In this document: positions 40,613 through 46,946 of the stretch, one piece after another
Numbering within the stretch: position 1 is the first letter of the stretch
How the letters are laid out: the number at the start of each line of letters is the position of its first letter
Origin: JBFMCT01 sp046565765
GTDB taxonomy: Bacteria; Actinomycetota; Acidimicrobiia; Acidimicrobiales; AC-14
DNA: 46,946 nt
NCBI GenBank assembly: GCA_046565765.1
Contig: JBKHXX010000024.1
Location: 1 to 46,946, forward strand
Direction: 5' to 3'
The notes under the pieces: generated by a model
Told to the model about the DNA's origin: nothing
The model's database searches: none
What the model saw: only the letters and a program-made list of their open reading frames with translations
Made by a program: the position numbers and the translations under genes

Positions 40613-41812
40613 ATGGTCTCCATCGAGGACATCCGCCAGGCGGCCGCCCGGGTCAAGGGGGCCATCCGCCCCACCCCGCTCGACCGATCCGACAACCTGA
40701 GCCGGTTCCTCGGGCGGCCCGTCGCCCTCAAGCCCGAGCACCTCCAGCGTACGGGGTCGTTCAAGATCCGGGGGGCCACCAACCTCGTCTCCCGGCTTCC
40801 GCCCGGTACCGAGGTGGTGGCCGCCTCCGCCGGCAACCACGCCCAAGGGGTGGCCCTGGCCGCGGCCCAGGCGGGCCTGGCGGCGACCATCTTCATGCCC
40901 CGCAGTGCCGCCCTGCCCAAGGTCGAGGCCACCCGCAACTACGGCGCAACCATCCACCTGGGCGGCGACACCGTCGACGACGCCATCGCCGCCGGCCGGG
41001 CCTACGCCGCCGCCCGGCCCGGCGCCCGCTTCGTCCCTCCCTTCGACGACCCCCTCGTGATCGCCGGCCAGGGGACGATCGGGCTCGAGCTGGCCGAGGA
41101 GGCGCCCGACGCCGAGGTCGTCGTCGTGCCGGTGGGTGGCGGCGGCCTCATCTCGGGGGTCGCCACCGCCCTCGCCGGCGCCGGCTCCACCGCCCGGGTG
41201 GTCGGCGTGGAGGCGGAGGGGGCGGCGTGCATGACCGCCTCCCTGGCCGCCGGCCGTCCCGTCACCCTCCCCGGCGTGTCGACCATGGCCGACGGCATCG
41301 CCATCAAGGGGCCCTCCGACCTGACCTTCGAGCATGTCCGTGTTCATGTCGACGAGGTCGTCACCGTCGACGAGGACGAGATCAGCCGGGCCGTGGTCCT
41401 CCTTGTCGAACGGGCCAAATCGGTGGTCGAGCCGGCCGGGGCCGTCTCCCTGGCCGCCCTGATGGCCGGCAAGATCCGGGGCACCGGCCTGGCCGTCGCC
41501 CTGCTCTCGGGCGGCAACGTCGACCCCTTCCTCCTGCTCCGCCTGATCGACCGCGGCCTGTCCGCCTCCGGCCGCTACCTCATCCTGCGGGTGCTGCTCA
41601 GCGACCGTCCCGGCGCCCTGGCCGGCCTCACCGCCCGTGTCGCGGCCATGGAGCTCAACATCCTGGCGGTGGAGCACCACCGCTCCGGCATGCAGCTCGC
41701 CGTCGAGCAGGTCGAGGTCGTGCTCACCGTGGAGACCCGCGACCCCGAGCACCGCGACGCGGTGGTCGAGGGCCTGCGGGAGGCCGGCTACTGGGTCGAG
41801 CTCGTCCGGTAG
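40613..41812 (+). CDS. ilvA: Threonine ammonia-lyase (threonine deaminase) with ACT domain
   Basis: This 399-residue pyridoxal phosphate enzyme deaminates threonine to 2-oxobutanoate. It has the lysine motif TGSFKIRGATN with Lys51, the SAGNHAQGVALAA loop, the phosphate-binding VVPVGGGGLISG, and a C-terminal ACT domain from about residue 325 (RVLLSDRPGALAGLTARVAA). The size and single ACT domain fit the catabolic/TdcB-like or short biosynthetic form; the pathway role is not certain, so the gene symbol is used loosely. It is divergent from rplM. Confidence 0.9.
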   Translation: MVSIEDIRQAAARVKGAIRPTPLDRSDNLSRFLGRPVALKPEHLQRTGSFKIRGATNLVSRLPPGTEVVAASAGNHAQGVALAAAQAGLAATIFMPRSAALPKVEATRNYGATIHLGGDTVDDAIAAGRAYAAARPGARFVPPFDDPLVIAGQGTIGLELAEEAPDAEVVVVPVGGGGLISGVATALAGAGSTARVVGVEAEGAACMTASLAAGRPVTLPGVSTMADGIAIKGPSDLTFEHVRVHVDEVVTVDEDEISRAVVLLVERAKSVVEPAGAVSLAALMAGKIRGTGLAVALLSGGNVDPFLLLRLIDRGLSASGRYLILRVLLSDRPGALAGLTARVAAMELNILAVEHHRSGMQLAVEQVEVVLTVETRDPEHRDAVVEGLREAGYWVELVR

Positions 41813-41825
41813 CCCCGCCAGCGGG

Positions 41826-44147
41826 CTACGTCTCCGGCGCCGGCCTCCGGGGCACGACGACGGGATTGTTGAGGAAGTACTCGTCACGCGGGAACAGGTC
41901 CCGGTTCACCTGGTCCCCGCCCACCTCGGCAGTCAGCTCACCGCTGCGCAGCGGCACCGGCCGGGCCTCGCCGAGCACCTTGCGGATGGACTGGAGCCGG
42001 CCTTCGGGCAGGGTGAACTGCCCGCTGGCAGAGGCCATGAGGGCGTCGAGCCGTTGCTGCAACAGCGCCCCGTCGTAGGTGAGCGGCTGGTTGGAGGCCA
42101 GGAAGAACTGGGAGTCGTGGTACGTCGGCACGGTGAAGGCGAGGACGTGCTCGAAGACCTCGGTCACGCCGTTGGCGGTGCGGTCGCTGGGGAGCCACTG
42201 GGCGAACACCCCGCCCTCCGCCAGCCGGCTGCGCACCAGCTCGTAGAACTCCACCGAGTAGAGACTGCCGCTGAAGGCGGCCTGGGGCCGGATCACGTCC
42301 ACCGTCATGACGTCGAAGCGCTCGTCGGTCTTCAGCAGCCACTTGCGCCCGTCGCCGACGTGGATGTCCATGCGGTCCTCGGCGAACAGGCGCTGGTTCT
42401 CACGCGAGCCTCCGTCGGCCAGGCTGCGCAGCAGATCCAGCTCCCCCCCGCACAGCTCGACCACGTCGATGCTCTCCAGCCGCTCGTCCAGGAGCATCCC
42501 GTAGGGCGTGGCGCCGATCCCCAGGCCCACGGCCATGGCGTCGGTCGGGTCGGGATGCATCAGCGCAGGCAGGAGCCCGATCAGCACGTGGTAGTCGTCG
42601 TACGGGTAGCCGTTCTGCGACGCCCCGTTGATGAACAACAGGTACTCGTCGCCGTTGCGACGCAGGGCGTTCACGCAGGCCCGGTCCTCGGCCAGCGAGA
42701 AGTCGGTCTCCTGAGCGCTGTGCAGGAACGACCACAGCTTGTAGTTCGACGGGAAGGCGGCCAGGGCGCCACCCATCACGAGCACTGCTCCCCCCGCCAG
42801 CAGGGCACGGCGCGTCCGGTCCCCCGCCATGGCCGCCGCCGCCAGACCGGGTATCAGCAGCAGGGCGGCCAGCAGCCGGAACACCCCGGACGTGCCGATG
42901 CGGTCGACCAGGACGAAGCCCACCACCAGCGTCCCGACCACGTTCCCGACGATGTTGGAGAACAGCAGGCGCCCCGTCTGGCGGCCGAGGGTGTCGATGC
43001 GGCGCGCCACGAGCGCCTGGGCGAAGGGGAAGGCACTGCCCATGAGCAGCACGGGCGCGCCCATGACCATGAGCGGCCCGATCAGGTGGACGAAGGCCAT
43101 CCGGGCCAGCTCCCGCGGCGGCCAGAAGTCGTAGTTGCCCAGGTTGTAACCGTCGATGGCGAAGTGCCGGCGGAGGGGCCCGTCGATGCCGAGCAGGCCC
43201 GGTAGCTGCACGAGGGCGAAGAGGCCGGCCAGGGCGGCCACCCCCACGCCGAACTGCAGACCGAGGAACCACCGCTCGGGCCGTTGCACCCGGGCCACGA
43301 CGCGGGAGGCGATGGCCGCTCCCGTGCCGAACAGGAGCAGGTAGAGGGTCAGCACGTGGGCGAACGTGTACGAGTTCGACCTCATCAGCCCGTCGATGGT
43401 GCGGAAGAACACCACCTCGAGGCCCAGCGCGACCGCGCCGGTGAGCCCGTAGATGACGAACCACGGCCACGCCGCCCGCTCGTCGCCGGCGGCCACCGGC
43501 GCCTCCTCGGCCACCGCCGGCTCCGCCTCCTCGGGCATTCGGGAGGCGGTGCGCCACAGGCTCAGCACCAGGGCCGCGGCCAGCAGGTTGAGCGTGCCCG
43601 CCGCCCGCACCGAGCCGCGGAAGCCGAGGTTGCCCAGCAGCAGCCATCCCGAGACGGCCGCCCCGAAGCCCGCTCCCAGGGTGTTGATGGCGTACAGGCG
43701 TCCTACCAGCGGCCCCGCGTCCTGCACCCGGTCGACGATCCCTCGTGAGACCAGGGGCAGCGACAGGCCCATCAGCACGGTGGGCACCAGCAGCAGGGCG
43801 AAGTGGAAGAGGAACGCCCCGAGGGTGCCGCTGATGTGGGGGACCATGGCGCGGTAGCCGTCGTAGAACAGCCGGATGCTCAGCCAGGCGAAGATGCCGA
43901 TCCCGGCGTTGGAGCAGGCGAAGGCCAGCAGGGACCGGCGGGGGCCGAGCCGGTCGGCCAGCGCCCCGCCGGCCAGGCTGCCGATCCCCAGCCCGGCCAG
44001 GAAGGCCGACACCACGGTCGTGAACGAGAACAGGTCCACGCCCGCATGCATGGTGATGACCCGTTGCCAGACCACCTGCAGCGTCAGAGCCGAAAACCCC
44101 GTGACCGCGAAGAGGGCGAAGAGAACTGCTTTCAGGCGGCGGGGCAT
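41826..44147 (-). CDS. Fused MFS-like membrane protein and spermidine-synthase-like domain
   Basis: The 773-residue protein has about 12 or more membrane helices in residues 1-460 and a spermidine-synthase/methyltransferase fold at about 500-773. The glycine motif is GLGIGATPYG (541-550) and the acidic strand end is VVELCGG, then DIHVGDGRKWLL (594-604), DVMTVDVIRP (612-621) and SLYSVEFYELVRSRLAEGGV (629-648). The motifs are weaker than in true polyamine synthases: the usual VEID acid is replaced by VELC and the D..DP pair by DVIRP. Spermidine synthesis is therefore not certain. It breaks the usual run between truA and rplM. ATG 44145-44147 is the start. Confidence 0.85.
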   Translation of the reverse strand: MPRRLKAVLFALFAVTGFSALTLQVVWQRVITMHAGVDLFSFTTVVSAFLAGLGIGSLAGGALADRLGPRRSLLAFACSNAGIGIFAWLSIRLFYDGYRAMVPHISGTLGAFLFHFALLLVPTVLMGLSLPLVSRGIVDRVQDAGPLVGRLYAINTLGAGFGAAVSGWLLLGNLGFRGSVRAAGTLNLLAAALVLSLWRTASRMPEEAEPAVAEEAPVAAGDERAAWPWFVIYGLTGAVALGLEVVFFRTIDGLMRSNSYTFAHVLTLYLLLFGTGAAIASRVVARVQRPERWFLGLQFGVGVAALAGLFALVQLPGLLGIDGPLRRHFAIDGYNLGNYDFWPPRELARMAFVHLIGPLMVMGAPVLLMGSAFPFAQALVARRIDTLGRQTGRLLFSNIVGNVVGTLVVGFVLVDRIGTSGVFRLLAALLLIPGLAAAAMAGDRTRRALLAGGAVLVMGGALAAFPSNYKLWSFLHSAQETDFSLAEDRACVNALRRNGDEYLLFINGASQNGYPYDDYHVLIGLLPALMHPDPTDAMAVGLGIGATPYGMLLDERLESIDVVELCGGELDLLRSLADGGSRENQRLFAEDRMDIHVGDGRKWLLKTDERFDVMTVDVIRPQAAFSGSLYSVEFYELVRSRLAEGGVFAQWLPSDRTANGVTEVFEHVLAFTVPTYHDSQFFLASNQPLTYDGALLQQRLDALMASASGQFTLPEGRLQSIRKVLGEARPVPLRSGELTAEVGGDQVNRDLFPRDEYFLNNPVVVPRRPAPET

Positions 44148-44174
44148 GCGCCGGTCACTATCGCGCAGCCGGAG

Positions 44175-44969
44175 CTAGGGGCACCCGTCGGTATGGGCCG
44201 GATACGTGACGGCCCACAGGCACAACCCGTGGGCCGGGGCCACCCGGCCGGCCGCCGCCCGTTCCCGCTGGACCAGGATCGACCGCATCTCCCCCGCCCG
44301 GCGCCGGCCCGTGCCCATCAGCACCATGGTGCCCACCACCGCCCGCACCATCTGCTGGCAGAACGACGTGGCTTCGATCTCGAAGCGCAGCACCCCGTCG
44401 CCGGTATCGGTCCAGGCCGCCTCCGTGACCCGCCGCACCAGGCTGTAGTTCTCGACCCCTCGGGGCGCCCGGCAGAAGGACGTGAAGTCGTGTTCGCCGA
44501 GAAGGGGGTCGCACGCCAGGCGCAGGGCGGCCAGGTCGAGCGGATCGGCCACATGCCACGACGTCGCGGCCAGGAACGGGTCGGGCACGGGCCGGTTGAG
44601 CACCGTGTAGCGGTAGCGCCGGCGCAGGGCGGAGTGGCGGGCGTGGAAGCCGGCCGGGGCGCGCACCACCTCCCGCGCCACCACCCGGGGGGAGAGCTGG
44701 GAGTTGACCGAGCGCTGCAGCCGTTCCAGGTCGAGCCCCTCGGCGGGGGCGTCGAAGCTGACCACCTGGCCCCACCCGTGCACGCCCGCATCGGTCCGCC
44801 CGGCGATGCCCAGGTCGGGCGGCGCGTCCAACTGCAACGCCCGCTGGAGGGCGCCGGCCAGGGCCCCGCCCACGGTGACGGCGTTGGGCTGGGGCGCGAA
44901 GCCGGAGAAGTCCCTACCGTCGTAGGCGACGGTCATCCGCACCCGGACGACCGAGCCCGCCTCCTGCAC
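44175..44969 (-). CDS. truA: tRNA pseudouridine synthase A
   Basis: TruA makes pseudouridine at positions 38-40 of tRNA. The 264-residue protein has TVAYDGRDFSGFAPQP (13-28) and the catalytic Asp60 in GIAGRTDAGVHGWGQVVSF. The usual start region would be near GTG 44942 or ATG 44936 (VRMTVAYDG); GTG 44967-44969 is listed because it follows rplQ by 7 bases and keeps the ORF whole, so the first nine residues are uncertain. Confidence 0.93.
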   Translation of the reverse strand: MQEAGSVVRVRMTVAYDGRDFSGFAPQPNAVTVGGALAGALQRALQLDAPPDLGIAGRTDAGVHGWGQVVSFDAPAEGLDLERLQRSVNSQLSPRVVAREVVRAPAGFHARHSALRRRYRYTVLNRPVPDPFLAATSWHVADPLDLAALRLACDPLLGEHDFTSFCRAPRGVENYSLVRRVTEAAWTDTGDGVLRFEIEATSFCQQMVRAVVGTMVLMGTGRRRAGEMRSILVQRERAAAGRVAPAHGLCLWAVTYPAHTDGCP

Positions 44970-44976
44970 CCGGCGG

Positions 44977-45330
44977 TTACACCAGCTCGATGCGGGCCAT
45001 GGGGGCGTTGTCCCCGTGGCGGGGGCCCAGCTTGAGGATCCGGGTGTAGCCGCCGGGCCGGTCCTCGTAGCGGGGCGCGATCTCGTCGAACAGCTTGAAG
45101 GCCATGTCCTTGTCCCGGATGAAGGCGACGACCTGGCGGTGGTTGTGCACCCCGCCCTTCTTGGCCTTGGTGATGACCTTCTCCGCCACCGGGCGGAGGG
45201 CCTTGGCCTTGGCCTCGGTGGTCACGACCGCCTCGGCGGCGATGAGCGAGGCGACCAGGTTGCCCATCATCGCCTTCTGGTGGGCGGCGTCGCCCCCGAA
45301 CCGGCGGGCCTTCTTGGGAGTGGCGGGCAT
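44977..45330 (-). CDS. rplQ: 50S ribosomal protein L17
   Basis: The 117-residue protein contains RRFGGDAAHQKAMMGNLVAS and VVTTEAKAKALRPVAEKVIT, then ends with GYTRILKLGPRHGDNAPMAR, all L17 signatures. It follows rpoA by 6 bases and is in the rpsD-rpoA-rplQ-truA operon. Confidence 0.98.
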   Translation of the reverse strand: MPATPKKARRFGGDAAHQKAMMGNLVASLIAAEAVVTTEAKAKALRPVAEKVITKAKKGGVHNHRQVVAFIRDKDMAFKLFDEIAPRYEDRPGGYTRILKLGPRHGDNAPMARIELV

Positions 45331-45336
45331 GGCCGC

Positions 45337-46275
45337 CTACCCCTTGGTGCGGAGGGAGAGCCCCCGCTCGTCGAGCTTCTGCAGCACCTCGTCCAGCGAC
45401 TTCTGGCCGAAGTTGGTGATGGCCAGCAGGTCGTCAGCCGTCTTCTGGACGAGCTCCCCTACGGTGTTGACCTGGGCCCGGCGCAGGCAGTTGCGGGGAC
45501 GCTCGGACAGGTCGAGGTCCTCGATGGGCAGGTCGAGGTCGGGCGACCCGCTGCCCAGCACACCGACCTCGCCCAGCTCCAGCGACCGGGGGGCGTCGCT
45601 CATGTCCGCCACCAGGGAGACCAGCGAGCGGAGGGTGCCCCCCGCCGAGGCCAGCGCCTCCCGGGGCGAGATCGAGCCGTCGGTCTCGATGTCGAGGGTC
45701 AGGCGGTCGTAGTTGGTGGCCTGCTCCACCCGCGTGGGCTCCACGTTGAAGGCCACCCGCCGCACGGGCGAGAAGATCGAGTCGACGGGGATGACGCCGA
45801 TGACCGAGGACTTCTTGTTGCGCTCGGCCGACACGTAGCCCCGGCCCCGCTCCACGGTGATGTCGATGGCCAGCCGTCCCTTGGCGGTGAGGCCGGCGAT
45901 GTGGAGCTCGGGGTTGAGGATCTCCACGTCGTTGTGGGGCTGGATGTCGGCGGCGGTCACGTCGGCCGGCCCCCGCACGTCGAGGCGGAGGGTGACGGGC
46001 TCGTCCGACTCCACCCGCAGCACGAGGTCCTTGAGGTTGAGGATCAGGTCGGTGACGTCCTCCTTCACCCCCGGGATGGTGGTGAACTCGTGGAGGACGT
46101 CGTCGAAGCGGACCTGCGTCACGGCCGCGCCCGGGATGGACGACAGCAGCGTGCGGCGCAGCGAGTTGCCGAGGGTGTGGCCGAAGCCGGGCTCGAGGGG
46201 GGAGACGACGAACCGCTGACGGTTCTCCTCGGTGGTGTCGAGCGGCTCGACGGTGGGGCGCTGGATGATGAGCAT
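45337..46275 (-). CDS. rpoA: DNA-directed RNA polymerase alpha subunit
   Basis: The 312-residue protein has the N-terminal assembly domain (FVVSPLEPGFGHTLGNSLRR, then RTLLSSIPGAAVT) and the C-terminal DNA- and activator-binding domain (RAQVNTVGELVQKTADDLLA then NFGQKSLDEVLQKL). Length is normal. It lies between rpsD and rplQ. Confidence 0.98.
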   Translation of the reverse strand: MLIIQRPTVEPLDTTEENRQRFVVSPLEPGFGHTLGNSLRRTLLSSIPGAAVTQVRFDDVLHEFTTIPGVKEDVTDLILNLKDLVLRVESDEPVTLRLDVRGPADVTAADIQPHNDVEILNPELHIAGLTAKGRLAIDITVERGRGYVSAERNKKSSVIGVIPVDSIFSPVRRVAFNVEPTRVEQATNYDRLTLDIETDGSISPREALASAGGTLRSLVSLVADMSDAPRSLELGEVGVLGSGSPDLDLPIEDLDLSERPRNCLRRAQVNTVGELVQKTADDLLAITNFGQKSLDEVLQKLDERGLSLRTKG

Positions 46276-46317
46276 GGCGATTCCTGGGGGTGCTGGGGGC
46301 GCCGGGGCCCGGTGGGA

Positions 46318-46941
46318 CTACTTGGAGTACAGCTCGACGATCAGCGACTCGCGCACGGGCACGTCGATGTGCTCGCGCAGCGGCATGTCGCGCACCGTCA
46401 CGGCCAGCCGGTCCCCGCCCGCTTCCAGCCAGGGAACGAGGGCCCGGTCGATGGTGTCGAGGTTGTGACGCAGGATGATCATGTTGCGGGACTTCTCCCG
46501 CACCTCCACCACGTCACCCTTGCGCACCTGGTAGCTGGGGATGGTGACCCGCTTGCCGTTCACGTTGACGTGCCCGTGGCGGACCCACTGCCGGGACTGC
46601 GAGCGGCTGGAGCCCCACCCGGCCCGGTAGACGACGTTGTCGAGGCGCTGCTCGAGCATGCGCAGGAGGTTCTCGCCGGTGATGCCGTCGCGGCGGTTGG
46701 CCTCCTCGTACATGTTGCGGAACTGCTTCTCGAGTACGCCGTAGATGCGGCGGGCCTTCTGCTTCTCCCGGAGCTGGAGCAGGTACTCGGACTCCCGCAC
46801 CCGGCCCCGGCCGTGCTCGCCGGGGGGGTAGGGCCGGCGCTCGATCGGGCACTTCATCGAGTCGCACTTGGGGCCCTTGAGGAACAGCTTCATCTTCTCC
46901 CGCCGGCACAGCCTGCACACGGGACCGGTATACCTAGCCAC
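46318..46941 (-). CDS. rpsD: 30S ribosomal protein S4
   Basis: The 207-residue protein starts with a zinc-type N-terminus: Cys9, Cys12, Cys26 and Cys31 (CRLC ... KCDSMKC), so this is the C+ form. The S4 RNA-binding part shows RLDNVVYRAGWGSSRSQSRQ and HGHVNVNGKRVTIPSYQV. The GTG at 46939-46941 begins VARYTGPVCRLC, 5 bases before the right edge. Confidence 0.97.
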   Translation of the reverse strand: MARYTGPVCRLCRREKMKLFLKGPKCDSMKCPIERRPYPPGEHGRGRVRESEYLLQLREKQKARRIYGVLEKQFRNMYEEANRRDGITGENLLRMLEQRLDNVVYRAGWGSSRSQSRQWVRHGHVNVNGKRVTIPSYQVRKGDVVEVREKSRNMIILRHNLDTIDRALVPWLEAGGDRLAVTVRDMPLREHIDVPVRESLIVELYSK

Positions 46942-46946
46942 AGGAC

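Overview
The window is a gene-dense piece of a high-GC chromosome. There are many GTG starts, short or overlapping gene junctions, and no gap between genes longer than about 160 bases. Conserved blocks (rpsD-rpoA-rplQ-truA, rplM-rpsI-glmM-acpS-nnr-alr, tsaE-tsaB-rimI-tsaD-groES-groEL, guaB3-guaA, and pcrA near sucC) point to an actinomycete-type bacterium. A deep lineage such as Acidimicrobiia is my best guess; this is inference from gene content, not a computed placement.

Layout from left to right. 1-5213: carbon and acyl-CoA metabolism, with the N-terminal part of sucC, a stand-alone B12-binding mutase subunit, a one-chain AccD-AccA type carboxyltransferase, a membrane-anchored degenerate Rieske-like protein, an acyl-CoA ligase and a lipase-like hydrolase. 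5226-11601: the PcrA helicase, then two ECF sigma systems facing each other. One is a sigma gene overlapping a membrane protein gene. The other is a single polypeptide joining sigma factor, zinc-binding anti-sigma motif, membrane helix and an outside Ig-like domain, next to a secreted protein with a similar domain. 11610-20548: typA, a frameshifted LuxR-type regulator, a SnoaL-like protein, guaA, a secreted protein, guaB3, an AlkZ-like DNA glycosylase and an unknown small protein. 20561-26744: an Asp-box repeat surface protein, a NUDIX hydrolase, a 52-residue protein, a 1137-residue GlmS-like enzyme and a ferredoxin. 26817-32823: the groES-groEL operon under a perfect CIRCE operator, a secreted protein, and the overlapping operon udg-tsaE-tsaB-rimI-tsaD. 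32944-35449: a membrane metalloprotease, a small membrane protein and a DUF1990 protein. 35437-46941: alr, nnr, acpS, glmM, rpsI and rplM, then threonine ammonia-lyase, an MFS/spermidine-synthase-like fusion, truA, rplQ, rpoA and rpsD.

Core genes nearly all lie on the minus strand, and the plus-strand genes look like lineage-specific insertions between them. The right-hand block supplies ribosome, RNA polymerase and peptidoglycan precursors (GlmM, Alr), the middle block makes t6A and the chaperonin, and the guaA/guaB3 pair handles guanine nucleotides. I saw no tRNA, rRNA, insertion sequence, prophage or CRISPR array. The most unusual items are the one-piece membrane sigma factor cluster (7531-11601), the double-length GlmS-like protein (23077-26490), and a strong inverted repeat inside the linker of the carboxyltransferase gene (1599-1649).
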